Positions 24,601 to 34,057 of a DNA stretch of 64,000 nt are shown piece by piece. Where the stretch lies: positions 434,001-498,000 of the forward strand of contig JAFREQ010000095.1 in assembly GCA_025331565.1 (NCBI GenBank), in the 5' to 3' direction. The notes below the pieces were generated by a model, which was given only the letters and a program-made list of their open reading frames with translations, did no database searches and was not told the origin of the DNA. This stretch comes from Holacanthus passer (taxonomy: Eukaryota > Chordata > Actinopteri > Pomacanthidae). The position numbers were made by a program, and so were the translations under genes. Position 1 is the stretch's first letter. The number at the start of each line of letters is the position of its first letter.

Positions 24601-27600
24601 GGGTAAATTTCATCTGGCCTAATTAGCACTTCCATCTTGCTCCCTCCTTTATTCAAAGTCACACATTTCACCTGCTGCATGTCCAACATTGCAAACTACA
24701 GAGCACTAAGAAGACCCCTCTATTCATGGAGCGCTACTCATCAATCCAGTCATGTGTGGTCGCTGTTTATTCTTCTCATCATATGCGATGACTTACCTGT
24801 CCTTGTGGGAGTTCAGAGCGTTGAGGAGATTGTGACAGCGGTCTTGCCTTGGCGTGTCAGAGAGCTGGAGGACAGACAGGAATGAAAAATCAGAGCTGTG
24901 TTTACACAGTGGACAGCCATCAGACAGAAAGCCTTTAATGCATACAATAATTTTCTTTTACAGTCGCTGACAGCAGCGGTGGTAATATGGAAAACTACTC
25001 GTTGCAGGTACGTGGCTGAAAAACCCTGCTGTCATGTGATGACAGGATAAACAACACGTTTCAAAATGTCTTTTAAAAACAGCTTAAAGGAGAACGAAAA
25101 ACACGATAAATGTAAAAGAAATGTGCAAAAATCTGATGTCCCTCTGAGTCTAATCACTCCAATGGGAAAAGTGAATATTCTTCTGCCCCAAAATCACCAA
25201 AGTAAATATTGGACCCATTTTCACAAGCCATAAATCTTCTGAACATCCTGACACCAAAATGGCTTTTTTCAGACAGGAGAACAGACGTCTCTTCCAAAGA
25301 TGCTCTATAACAACAATAAGCATATTGAGCTCACAGATAAAAACGAGCATCAAACATTAAATTTATACTGTTTGTACCGTTTTGTTTTATTCAGTCTGCT
25401 TTCAACCATCCATATGACGTTCACTTCTGATGGCGCCCATTTAGGAGACAGGAAGTGCATCATTTCACACCATTGGTGCAGCTTCTTTTATTATAGAGCA
25501 TCTCTGCTTTCATCTTCCTGTTCATTCTCTGAGGAGCAACTTTAGACTTTAAAACAGGTGGCTTCACAACTCTGAGCCTCAGCGTGTCGTGTCTATAAAC
25601 GCTGGTCCCAGATCAGTTATTTCTAACCAGGGGTACTCGTCCCCCAGGGGGCCCTTATGCAATCACCAGGGGTGCATGGAGAGACCGTGGAGAAGCTCAA
25701 CTAACATGAAACAATATAAAAACATATCTTCACATTTAACAAAGCTCGAAAGAGGATTACAAATTGCTATAATGTAGATCTTTAGTAAATTTATTTACCA
25801 GCTCCCACCAACCTTGGTCAGCTGTATCACTGAGGTCCTATAGTTTCCTCAAAGTAATGGCTAAATAGTTGAACCAGTCAGCTTAAAGTACTGGATAATC
25901 AATTGAAATAGACTGTTAAAAGTAAGAGATAAACAGTTGATATCATGAACTAAGTATTCGATAAATGGCTGAACATTTGATAAACAGTTAAAACAGCTAA
26001 AAGTAATGAACAAGTGGCTGAAATGAACTCAAAGTAATTGATAAAGTAGCTAAACGTTATGCATAAATAGCCAAATTGTATAACGTCAGCTACTATAAGT
26101 GGTCATAGCATAAATGCAAACCAAGCCAACTTAATCAACTGTATGAAAAAATATTGGAACAGTATCCACTTTTTTAATAGGCTACCCTAAGTAATAGGGC
26201 TGATTTAGATCCACTTTAAAATCAAATCGATTGAACACATTGGGAACACGACGAGTGCTCGAGCTCATCCGACAGGGCTGCGATGGCACGTCATCCCCGA
26301 TCATAAAAACATGCGATGTCACGAGTGATTCTTTAACTTAGCGGAGCTCCCCTTTAAGCTCATGTAGAGGTCATACTTTTTTAAACATTAAATTTTACTT
26401 TAATGGTGGCTAATAGGCTTTAAGTCTCAAATGCAAAAGGGCTGGCAGCATTTCACATCATTTCATCATGGTGCTTAAACGAGGAAATATCAATACCGCG
26501 CCTAGGAGCAGCGACTCCCAATTCTCATTGGTGAAGGACAGGATTTCATGGTCAAAATCAAAGTATTTCCTCTTGCAGCACAGCGAGAGATGGTAGAGCA
26601 CTAAATGAGCCAAATCCACCCTGCATTAAGACAAAAAAGTAAGAATTAGACAATTAGAAACAGGTAAAACACACAAAAAACCCTAGAAATGGATTTTCAG
26701 AATAAAACACATTTTCCAACATTTCTGAAACAACTTGTCCTGAATGTACTGAAAGATTACTTATTCTTCAAAGTGTGATTAAAGAGAAAAAACAAGAAAT
26801 TAGTTTTATTTCTTAATATTGTTTCTATTCCTCTCAAATAATAAAGGTTTTAAACGTCACCAGGTCATGGGTAGTCTTTGGATGGTCTCTGGTCCTTTTG
26901 TACATACTGAGCACTGGAACTGATAAAACCTAAAAAAGACATATGGGAAAAAAATCCATCAAGCATCATGTGAAAAAAAGTCTCCTCCTTGATGAATTTG
27001 TTTGTCATTAGTTTAAAAAAAAAAAACCTGCTGTCATCTTAAATTTTGTCTTGAATATTCGTCCTTTGTTTTTATTCCCGCTTGTTTAATCCGTCACTGT
27101 CGTCTTTAAAAGCATATTAACTCTGTGAAGACTATTTTCGTCCACAAGCACATTTTGCCGACATCTTATCATTTAGTCCAAGTTAATCATATGCACTGTG
27201 ATTTTTTTTTTTTCCTCCAGACATTTTATCATATAAATCAAGCTGAACCTGAAGATAAAGAGACAGGTGTATCTGTTTCACTGCAACATTCTGTTGTGGA
27301 TGACCCTGAAACTCAGCTCGTACCAAAACAACATTATGTGCACCTGTCCTTCTATATGCACGCGTTCGCTGAAGGTCATCGGGAAAGATGAAGAGCAGAC
27401 ACGCTATGACGGCAGCACATGCTTACTATTCCAACTGTGAACTCAGTCTTCACTCTTCCTCCATCACCTGCTCAGCAGATGTTGTACCAATCCGGCCTCA
27501 CTCTCCCCGACTGTCAATCTAAATCTAATCCCTCCTTTTTTTTTTCTTCTTTTTTTTTTCCGCCCTCAGACAGGTTCGGCAATAACACGGTGTCAGGGTG

Positions 27601-30600
27601 GGTGTAGAACTCAGTGGGCTAACACAGATGGTTAATGGCAATAATAACTTAATGGATGGATACATTTTATTACACGCATGAGATGCAGCCTATCAAACTG
27701 CACGACTCTCAGCGGCTCGCATATCCTCGCAGCGGATCTGCTACCAGAGAGGCGATATGTCTGCTCTGCTGTCTGTCACTGTCCCTTTGCTCTGAGAGCG
27801 TGAGACGCTCTTGTCCTTGTGACACAAGTCAGCGAGTACGTTAACATGAACGCTAATGATTCAGTCTTAACATAATTAAGGTTATTCTCTGACGAGTGAA
27901 GCTGTCATGTCGACGTCTTCATCTGATGATCTGAATCAGACTGAAATCTACCGCTCAGCTCGTTCATCTGTTAATTGGCTCGACTTGAATTCTGATAGTC
28001 AATTAATAGTTTGTTATTCATCAAGTAAAAATATCACACAATCAATTCTTAAACATGCTGTGTTTCTCAGTTTTATGTGATTGCAGTTTGAATATCTTCA
28101 GTTTTTTTAATGTTGGTTGGACAAAACCAACAATCTGACGACTTTGAATAATTCTGATCTGTGTTTTTTCAGTATTTTTTTTCTTATTTTCTAGACTAAA
28201 CTTAAATAGTCGGCAGGTTATTCATTATTTGTTAGCTGCAGCTCTTTTATGTTTGCGATCAGAGGATATGTAACTTAGTCAGCACAGGCAGGTTTCCGCT
28301 CAATCAAACCAAATATTTCACCTCCGACGAAAACAACACGTGGTGAGCGACCAAAGAAATAAAATGAAAAATCAATGTAAACCAGATCAACAGAGAAGTC
28401 AAATGTCTCACATGAAAACACAGATGCTGACCGATATATCAACATAATACTATTATTTTATTATATCTGTCTATATGTGATCATTGCCAACAGTGTTAAA
28501 TGCTTGTGTAAAAAAGCCGATATCAGCCAATATACCAATGTCAGAATGTGTTTGTTTTTACTTGTATATATTAATGCCTGCATTAGTTTTGGTGTTCATA
28601 TGGACATCCAATCAAACATATTCCTTTATATTTATTGTAATGACAAAATTATAATTCTGGAGATAAAGAGCTTTTTGCAGTGGTTCTGTGTAATAACGCA
28701 CCTGTCTCCATACAGTAATGGCTTGGTGAGACACTGCGTACAGGCCTCGTGGAACCACTGACCGCAGCCTCCACACTGCAGCATCTTCAGGTTCCACCTG
28801 CAAAAAAACACGCAGAGACTTAGAACCACATGAATGAATGGATGCGTCTAACATCTGTCACCGGACAAGTTTGCATTCATGCATAATTGAGGGAAGACTG
28901 AAGGCTGATGCAGCTGCAAGTTCACATTTTCCGAGCTGAAATGTGTCTTCAGGTGTAAACTCCCACCGGCTCCTGCTACTCATAAAGATATGAGTTGGGA
29001 GTTTGTTTTATACGGTTTTATGTGGCAGGTGAGTGGAGTTTTCTACATAAGAGTGTGTGCAACATAATGAAAGCAGCGAAGTATGAAAAACAGCAAATGC
29101 ATTAAAAAGACAGTTTGGTGTATCTGTTTTTTGATTGACAACTTACCTGCCAGGATCTGAATTGATGCCGTAAACATCACTCACATATCATAACTGAAAG
29201 TCAAAACAGACTCAAACTGCTTCTACTGTTTGACACATGTCTGAGATGCTGCATGCAATTTGCAAATAATCCACCACACGACTTAGATGAAATCGCGCTT
29301 TCAGAGAAAACGCCTAAAGTCGCAGAGCACACATGAGCTGTACATTCAAACTTAAACTGGCCTCTGCAGAGTCACTCACTCTCCAGGTCCGGCGCAGTAG
29401 CAGTAACACTGCTGCTGATTGGTCAGATGCTGCGGGTCCCAGTCTAAAGACGACAGCTGGTAGGGGAGCCGGAGTTTCATAAACTGCATGAGGCGGGCGA
29501 AGCGTCCCCGTTTGAGGGCCCCTCCTCTCTGAAAACACAGTTTTAGGACAGAGCTGATTGGTCGGTGACCCCTCAAATCACTGTCATGTCAGAACAGCGA
29601 GGGAGACGGATCACATTCGATGGGGAGAAAAGCAATTCGTCTCATTTTATTGTAGGTCAGCTGTGAGAGATAGTGTCCGAAGCGGCGGAAGTCTGGACAA
29701 TGAGATATGGACATTGAGCGATTGACAATTAACCGGGTGCTATCTCATCGCATATCTGCAGAACTGGAGCACATGTGATTGATTGACTTTAAATGTACTT
29801 CTCTCAACTTCAGCGTAATTTTTCAGCTTCATAACTATCGATTCTTCATGATTTCTCGGACACAGTGTAGAACATCTAATATTGAACTCAATACTGAGGG
29901 AATTAGTGCACTTTTCCCTCGAATAAACCCATTTTCTGCTGTTCACAACAGTATAGTGGAGCAAAGCCTGATTTATATTTGACTGGATTCCTCCCATATT
30001 ACACACTGAATGTTTTTTCCCCCCCAGAGTGTGAGACGGAGAGATTAGCAGCCTGACCTTGGTTGAGACTGCAAAGACACATTGCCGACATATCCACGAA
30101 TCGCTGTCAGCTTCCGGTTCGATGGTTGGTGTGTGGCACTCTGGATGATAACCTGTAATGGGAGGAGGAGGCAGAGCGTTTAATTCGTGTTTACAAGACA
30201 GACAGCCGGAGTGACAATAATGGCAGAGCAGCTCCGTGTTTAGTGCTCCGCCGGTTTGTTTCAGCGGCATGCAAAACATTTTACTGCACTATTTGCATTG
30301 AGCGAGCAGGTTCGTCTGCTTTCTCCCTCAAAACAAACTGTCAGTAACCCCATTTGTCTGACTGAAGACAGGACGGTGAAATCTGCTGCTCCTTCCTGCT
30401 CGTGCATCCTGCCGCTGACTGTTTGTAAAACTTCTCCCCACTTGCACTTCGGCATATTTCATTTCATCATAATACTTTTAAAGTTTAATGCTGTATGCGC
30501 TGAGTTCGTCACCGGGAGACTGTTTCCACATCCATCTCAGCGCTCACCTTAAATTTTAAGACGTGCATATTTGAGGATGATCAACATGTTTGGAAGCCAG

Positions 30601-31064
30601 AGCGCAAATACTGAGAGTGAGCTCACAGATTCTGGTTTTGTGAATGAGGGAGAAGATGTGATCAAGGATGCAATGAAACAAATGAGACGATGCAGAATAT
30701 TTTGTAGGTGACGCTTAAATTAAGTAAAAAAATGTTGTGGCATTTAAGTGAAAAAAGTTCCATGTCTATCTCATTTTCATTCTAGCCAGGATGCAGGTGC
30801 AACAACTCCTATCTATCATTAATGATATATGATTTTCTGTGTTGTTTTCTTTTCAGGAGCAACACTGTTATTTACCATACTGTGTCAAATCTTCAAGGTC
30901 AGCGCAAGAACTGTCGGAGAGGCACAGTTTGACAGCGTATGATCGGGCGCGCTTCCTTACCGTGGCGACATTTAAGACAATTTATGAGGGGTTCTTTAAG
31001 AGGCGGAGCGTCACAAATACAGCAAACTTCTTCCACTCCAGCAGCGACTGAGGCAAAGACAGAA

Positions 31065-31099
<35 letters not shown>

Positions 31100-31882
31100 C
31101 AGGGGAGGGGGACGTATATGTGAAAGAGGAAGACAGAGAGAGAGCAGTCAACACCATTAATTTATGTACTGTATATTGATTCACATCCTTGCCACCTCAT
31201 TGATTTCAGTGTCTCCTGCACCCTTTTAGATTTCACTTCATTTGACGGGCGGATATTCAGCCTGCTCCTAACAAGCGTCCAACTTCCCCCTTCGCTTGAT
31301 GTTAGGTGGAGTGAGGGCGCCATTTCCCTGAGGAGCCATTAGTCTAATAAATTCGTAAACAGACTCTAATATAGCAATTACATCTCAACGTGCCCCTGTC
31401 AGTACACTCAGAGCGCTCGGCGTCATAACCTTGAACGTGACTGCAATTTCTTCTCCGCATCTTTCTTGGACGACGAGACAAAAAGACAAAAAAGGTACAA
31501 AGAAGAACGAAAAGTTCGACGCTCACAAGGGGAAAGAATCAGAAAAGGCGTTCCTTCAACTCCTCAGGCAAAGTTTCAAAGCGGAAACAAACACCTTTTA
31601 GTTTGAGTTCAGCTGAGCGTCTGTGCATTCAAAAACTCAAACCAAGAGCATTTTTTAACCTAAGTGCTCCCAACAGGAAGCTATTTACTCTTCTACCTGA
31701 GCGGAGAGAGAGAGAGAGAAAAAGAGTTCTTCTTACACGAGTGGATGTCCTTTCTCAGAACCCAGAACTCGGAGTTGTCCTCAAATCTCACCAGACAACA
31801 TTGCTTGACTCCATCTACCTGAGAGGGAGATAGCAGGTGAGCAGAATGATTGACAAAACTAAATGGAAGTCTTTTCAAATCC

Positions 31883-31916
<34 letters not shown>

Positions 31917-32041
31917 GTCTTTTTCTGTCACACACACACACACACACACCCACATGCACTTACTCTTTTCACATTGCCGAGGTACAGTAGTCCATCACTC
32001 CATCGAGCCAACACATCATCTCCTTCACTTACTCCCCCCAT
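18202..32041 (-). CDS. phf1: PHD finger protein 1 (polycomb-like protein), complete gene in 14 coding exons
   Basis: Polycomb-like accessory subunit of PRC2, acting in the nucleus: it reads H3K36me3 through its Tudor domain and helps recruit PRC2 to CpG-rich DNA. The exons are listed separately; all junction phases agree from ATG 32041 to the last exon. Seen in order: Tudor (about residues 10-52) with cage residues W14, Y20, F38 and F44 at the human spacing; PHD1 (about 60-107) and PHD2 (about 155-203) with their Cys/His ligands; an extended winged-helix region (about 218-300) including EIKKKKCLF; and a C-terminal ILARRVTPDGKVQYLVEW motif. The exon sum is 1733 nt, one base short of an open frame of about 577 residues (human PHF1 is of similar length), because of a frame break in the last exon. 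PHF1 is preferred over MTF2 and PHF19 on motif similarity and on its rgl2 and syngap1 neighbours. An in-frame stop lies upstream of ATG 32041 in the probable 5' UTR exon. Confidence 0.9.
18293..18301. other. nine-C run at the phf1 frame break
   Basis: Homopolymer (poly-G in the coding sense) between the glycine-rich linker and the conserved C-terminal motif. It is the last point at which both reading frames are plausible. Confidence 0.6.
18501..18596 (-). repeat. 12-bp tandem repeat encoding HQHN units
   Basis: Eight 12-base units of the form CACCAACACAAC on the minus strand, with few substitutions (one AAT, one CAT, last unit ending CAG). In the phf1 frame they encode seven HQHN units and one HQHQ. 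Confidence 0.85.
18890..19415. repeat. dispersed DNA-transposon-like element, copy 1
   Basis: Shared words with the copy at 61.3-61.9 kb include CTAGCTGGTGAACATAG, GGCAGCTAAAGACCCAAAA, CAAGAGTTGGACTAAG and the end CAATTAATGCAGGTTTAAA. It lies in the last intron of phf1. The left boundary is approximate. Confidence 0.5.
19966..20052 (-). CDS. phf1: phf1 coding exon 13
   Basis: 87 nt, with acceptor CGTCCGCAG and donor AACAG/GTTTTA. It encodes SPPKRMYALYHTTYNGNT, then ALSRSLHHYN. The segment resembles the region of human PHF1 containing SPIRMFASFH. The phase (2 in, 2 out) fits both neighbours. Confidence 0.8.
20406..20438 (-). CDS. phf1: candidate phf1 micro-exon (alternative)
   Basis: 33 nt between TTTTCAG (20441-20439) and a weak donor CG/GTACAA (20405). 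It keeps the frame on both sides and would insert RYLPPRLLPPP before RSPPKRMYALYH. It was chosen by eye because both phases match and the added residues improve similarity to the PRCLPSSPIRMF-type segment of human PHF1. The gene is also open without it. Confidence 0.35.
20600..20890. repeat. DNA-transposon relic
   Basis: It begins CAACTTCGATTCCAGAAAAG followed by GTTGGGACGCTGTGTAAAAC, a terminal sequence seen in a common teleost DNA element. It continues with AACACCTGTTTGGATCATTC, GGTGATAGGATCATGATTGG and TTCAACACTTTGTGAACAC. It is intronic in phf1 and has no intact open frame. Confidence 0.6.
21061..21176 (-). CDS. phf1: phf1 coding exon 12
   Basis: 116 nt, with acceptor CTGTGTCCAG and donor CTGAG/GTAAGA. 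It encodes ACPPPVAANPIELLPCC, then HGYMGGASLYNSRKSEEELS. Poorly conserved linker; supported by splice sites and phase. Confidence 0.75.
22652..22706 (-). CDS. phf1: phf1 coding exon 11 (basic segment)
   Basis: 55 nt encoding RRVGGAESRKSKRRIMETQ, a probable nuclear localisation-type basic stretch; donor CAG/GTCAGT. The acceptor has two adjacent AGs (CCAGAG). Using the second keeps the whole gene in phase and gives the basic peptide; using the first would shift the frame. Confidence 0.7.
24130..24261 (-). CDS. phf1: phf1 coding exon 10 (end of winged-helix region)
   Basis: 132 nt, with acceptor TTGCCTCAG and donor CGAAG/GTCAGA. It encodes FVSGKEIKKKKCLFGLQ, then a proline-rich tail. The lysine cluster matches the loop that contacts CpG DNA in polycomb-like proteins (family knowledge). 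Confidence 0.88.
24797..24864 (-). CDS. phf1: phf1 coding exon 9
   Basis: 68 nt, with acceptor GTCCTCCAG and donor GACAG/GTAAGT. It encodes LSDTPRQDRCHNLLNALNSH, then KDR, closely similar to human PHF1 after the PHD2 region. Confidence 0.9.
25615..26125. repeat. degenerate internal tandem repeat within a dispersed element
   Basis: The left end has GGGGTACTCGTCCCCCAGGG and AATCACCAGGGGTGCATGGA. From 25850 many short units recur, built on GATAAACAGTTGA, GCTAAAAGTAATG and AGTAATTGATAAAGTAGCT. Units are diverged and unequal. It lies in a phf1 intron. Confidence 0.55.
26497..26620 (-). CDS. phf1: phf1 coding exon 8
   Basis: 124 nt, with acceptor CTTAATGCAG and donor GCG/GTATTG, a slightly weak donor. 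It encodes VDLAHLVLYHLSLCCKRKYF, then DFDHEILSFTNENWESLLLG. This is the extended homologous (winged-helix) region after PHD2. Confidence 0.92.
26861..26929 (-). CDS. phf1: phf1 coding exon 7 (end of PHD2)
   Basis: 69 nt, with acceptor GTCTTTTTTAG and donor CTG/GTGACG. It encodes FYQFQCSVCTKGPETIQRLP. The CSVC pair supplies the last zinc ligands of PHD2. It is a short exon found by looking for the missing ligands between its neighbours. Confidence 0.88.
27960..28245. repeat. AT-rich dispersed element, copy
   Basis: Words GTTGGTTGGACAAAACCAAC, TTTTCTAGACTAAACTTAAA and TTAGCTGCAGC fit the family seen at 4.6, 9.0 and 58.7 kb. Phf1 intron. Confidence 0.45.
28702..28797 (-). CDS. phf1: phf1 coding exon 6 (PHD2 core)
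   Basis: 96 nt, with acceptor TTTTTTTGCAG and donor GACAG/GTGCGT. It encodes WNLKMLQCGGCGQWFHEACT, then QCLTKPLLYGD, with the CGGC and FHEAC zinc ligands. Nearly the same as human PHF1. Confidence 0.95.
29380..29528 (-). CDS. phf1: phf1 coding exon 5
   Basis: 149 nt, with acceptor TGTTTTCAG and donor GGAGA/GTGAGT. It encodes RGGALKRGRFARLMQFMKLR, then LPYQLSSLDWDPQHL and the first PHD2 ligands in QQQCYCYCAGPG. Confidence 0.95.
30058..30152 (-). CDS. phf1: phf1 coding exon 4 (end of PHD1)
   Basis: 95 nt, with acceptor CCATTACAG and donor AAG/GTCAGG. It encodes YHPECHTPTIEPEADSDSWI, then CRQCVFAVSTK, with the H..C and WICRQC ligands of PHD1. Confidence 0.95.
30961..31047 (-). CDS. phf1: phf1 coding exon 3 (start of PHD1)
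   Basis: 87 nt, with acceptor TTTGCCTCAG and donor CACG/GTAAGG. It encodes AAGVEEVCCICDAPPLKEPL, then INCLKCRH, with the first two CxxC pairs of PHD1. Confidence 0.92.
31064..31099. repeat. (AG)n microsatellite beside a phf1 acceptor
   Basis: GA/AG repeat starting about 17 bases upstream of the exon 3 acceptor in the minus sense, so it is pyrimidine (CT) in the transcript. Confidence 0.9.
31737..31818 (-). CDS. phf1: phf1 coding exon 2 (second half of Tudor)
   Basis: 82 nt, with acceptor TCCCTCTCAG and donor TCGT/GTAAGA. It encodes VDGVKQCCLVRFEDNSEFWV, then LRKDIHS. F38 and F44 complete the aromatic cage. Confidence 0.92.
31886..31951. repeat. two (CA)n microsatellites inside a 145-nt phf1 intron
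   Basis: CA tracts at 31886-31914 and 31930-31951, separated by AAGTCTTTTTCTGT. In the phf1 transcript they are UG repeats filling much of intron 31819-31963. Confidence 0.95.
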
Positions 32042-32042
32042 C
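31964..32042 (-). CDS. phf1: phf1 coding exon 1 (start and first half of Tudor)
   Basis: The exon begins GATGGGGGGAG after acceptor TCTCCTCAG; donor AAAAGA/GTAAGTG. ATG at 32041 encodes MGGVSEGDDVLARWSDGLLY, then LGNVKR, with cage residues W14 and Y20. The N-terminal lead before the Tudor domain is much shorter than in human PHF1. The frame is closed in the probable upstream exon, so this ATG is the likely start. Confidence 0.88.
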
Positions 32043-32049
32043 CTGAGGA

Positions 32050-32062
32050 GAGAGACAGAGAG

Positions 32063-32101
<39 letters not shown>
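32050..32101. repeat. (GA)n microsatellite acting as phf1 acceptor polypyrimidine tract
   Basis: GA repeats ending six bases from the AG at 32044-32043. On the minus strand this is a CU-rich tract immediately before the 3' splice site of the start-codon exon. Confidence 0.9.
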
Positions 32102-32102
<1 letters not shown>

Positions 32103-32260
32103 AGGGCTCATGTGAAATGGAAATCCGATTTATTCGCTGAATACTTTGCTGCCATTGCTGACAGAGGGGTTTACAGCCCCGGCGTTTCGGCTGGCTCTCA
32201 GACAGGCGGGCTTCGGTGCAAAGGGGTTAAAACCCCCCTCTTCACCCACCTCCCACCCCA

Positions 32261-32285
32261 TCCTCCTCCTCCTCCTCCTCCTCCC
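32261..32285. repeat. (CTC)n trinucleotide repeat
   Basis: About eight CTC units in the probable first intron of phf1. Confidence 0.9.
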
Positions 32286-33099
32286 TCCTTTTAGACCAGA
32301 GCATAGCGACAAGCCTGTATCCACCACAGTGAAAGATGAGAGTGAGTACACAACCAGAAGAGCAAGACAAATGATTAGTGCACACATGAAACACACACAC
32401 ACACACAAAACACTGCATGATGACTGCTGCAATACAGTTTGACTGAACGAGCAGCTACTTGAAGCATCTGCCACATGCACTTTTGCTCTTCCCCCCCTCT
32501 TCTTCCAACATCTTAAAAACTTGCATGGATGCATGAAAATGAGGCATCATCCGTGCATGCATTTGTTCCAGTGCATGCACTCCAAGTCAAGACAGACGCA
32601 GGATGCATAACAGTGCAGCCTTTTGTGAATGGGGGGGGAAAAAGAGAAAGAAGATGAGGGAAATGAAGCTGGCCCGGTTGAAGGGTACCTGTCAAGTCGA
32701 ACTCCTTTCCGTCGGGGTCACAGTGATTCCTGGCCAGGCTGGACATGCAATGCCCTCATCTGCTGTGGATCTGCCAATTACTGGCCGCTCGGATGCGCAG
32801 CCTGCGTGTTTGCAAAAAGTGGCTGATGTGCATGCATGTCCCTGTCTGAGCCGAAGCGCCTGTGTGTGTGTCAGTCAAGCCGAGGAGGAGGAGGAGGAGG
32901 AGGAAGACTGACTGTCCGTCCGTCTCTCAGCCTAGTTTGTCCGTCCTCAGCTGTGCCATTCCGTCATGTCCCCGTCGCTTTTGCTCTCCAGTCCCCCCCT
33001 CCTCTCTTCACCACCTCCACCTATTGATGCTGCTGAGGCGGGTGTGTGTGAGAGCAGCACCGGATTCAAGCCGCCAGAGACGCCATCATCCCCGCTCCC

Positions 33100-33101
<2 letters not shown>

Positions 33102-33134
<33 letters not shown>

Positions 33135-33136
33135 CT
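33102..33136. repeat. (TC)n microsatellite
   Basis: TC repeats in the probable phf1 promoter area. Confidence 0.9.
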
Positions 33137-33319
33137 CCGACTTGTTGTGACGCAGACATAAAACACCGAGATGGAGAGGGAGGGAGATGCTGATGGAGGA
33201 GGGGGGGGTCCAGAGGTGGAGGAGGGGGAGGAGGGGTCCACGGCGAGAGCACCTTCCTGTCTGAGGGACTGACCCTAAATCAGTGTGACAAGGTGGGATT
33301 GTGATGTCTGGCAGCAGGA

Positions 33320-33349
33320 TGGAGGGATGGATGGATGGATGGATGAATG
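33320..33349. repeat. (GGAT)n tetranucleotide repeat
   Basis: Five to six GGAT units, with neighbouring diverged units. Confidence 0.85.
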
Positions 33350-33422
33350 GAGGGATGGAGGAAGTGGTGGCCACGCGCTCAGCGCCGGCGGAGCCATCGC
33401 GCGCGACGACAGGGGCCAATTA

Positions 33423-33465
33423 GGAGGCCAATTAATGAGTTTAGCCGCCTCATTAATTGGCCTCC
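33423..33465. promoter_or_regulatory. 17-bp perfect inverted repeat with 9-nt spacer
   Basis: Left arm GGAGGCCAATTAATGAG (33423-33439), spacer TTTAGCCGC, right arm CTCATTAATTGGCCTCC (33449-33465). Each arm contains a CCAAT core overlapping an ATTAAT/TAAT homeodomain-type word. A third partial copy, GGCCAATTAGGAG, lies just to the left (33414-33426). It sits in the divergent phf1/rgl2 promoter interval. Confidence 0.7.
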
Positions 33466-33588
33466 AACAAGAGGGAGCAGCCGAGTTTAGGAAGCCCAGG
33501 GAGAAAAGTTTTCACTGCGAGGCAGCCGGACACTTCAGCCTGTCTTCATCAATACTGATTATCAGTCTTTTTTTTTTAATTGAAAGAA

Positions 33589-34057
33589 GAATTTGGTGAT
33601 CGGACATCTCAAATTGATCAGCTTTAAAATGACAGATCACTACATCACAGCAAGTCTTACAAGATGTTTTCATTGTTCCTTAAAAATCAACCACAAACTC
33701 ACGATTTTCCTTTTAACAGTTTACACAATTTGCAAATTTCTGCAGGACAGATGTGACATCCAGAGTCGTCATCTCCTCTCACAACACGTCCAGGATGTCA
33801 TTTTAATGTATGATGGAAAATGAAAAAAAGGGGAATTTGGTGATTGGACATCTCACCACATCAAGTCCTACAAGATGTGTTTATTCTTCCCTAAAAATAC
33901 AAACAAAATCATATTTTTTCTTTCAACAAGTCAAGTCATCAATGCAAAATTTGGAACAACCTCTCCAGTTTGAAACTCCAAAGTGGACAAATCTGGACAC
34001 ATGTGCAGGACAGATGTGACATCCAGAGGGTCATCATCTCCTCTCACAAGACATGGA
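33589..34057 (+). repeat. diverged tandem duplication, about 240-bp unit
   Basis: Two copies start near GAATTTGGTGATCGGACATC (33589) and GGAATTTGGTGATTGGACAT (33831). Both continue through a CAAGATGT block, a TAAAAAT block and GCAGGACAGATGTGACATCC, and end with CATCTCCTCTCACAA. The second copy has extra sequence in the middle. Confidence 0.85.

Larger units (their letters stand above)
32689..33400 (-). promoter_or_regulatory. probable phf1 5' UTR exon and CpG-rich promoter area
   Basis: The donor at 32689/32688 joins to the ATG-bearing exon at 32042. In the frame leading into ATG 32041 there is a TGA and no upstream ATG, so this exon is untranslated for that start. The flanking sequence is GC-rich with many CpGs, a TC tract (33102-33136), a GAG tract and a GGAT tract. 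The transcription start is not determinable here. Confidence 0.45.

Noticed and set aside
32513..32746. Minus-strand ATG at 32746 (MSSLARNHCDPDG) as the phf1 start
   Set aside because: Spliced at 32689 to the Tudor exon, it hits a stop within a few codons, so this is more likely 5' UTR.
33320..33349. GGAT array considered as a CRISPR-like or telomeric repeat
   Set aside because: Simple tetranucleotide microsatellite with no spacers; the window is vertebrate.
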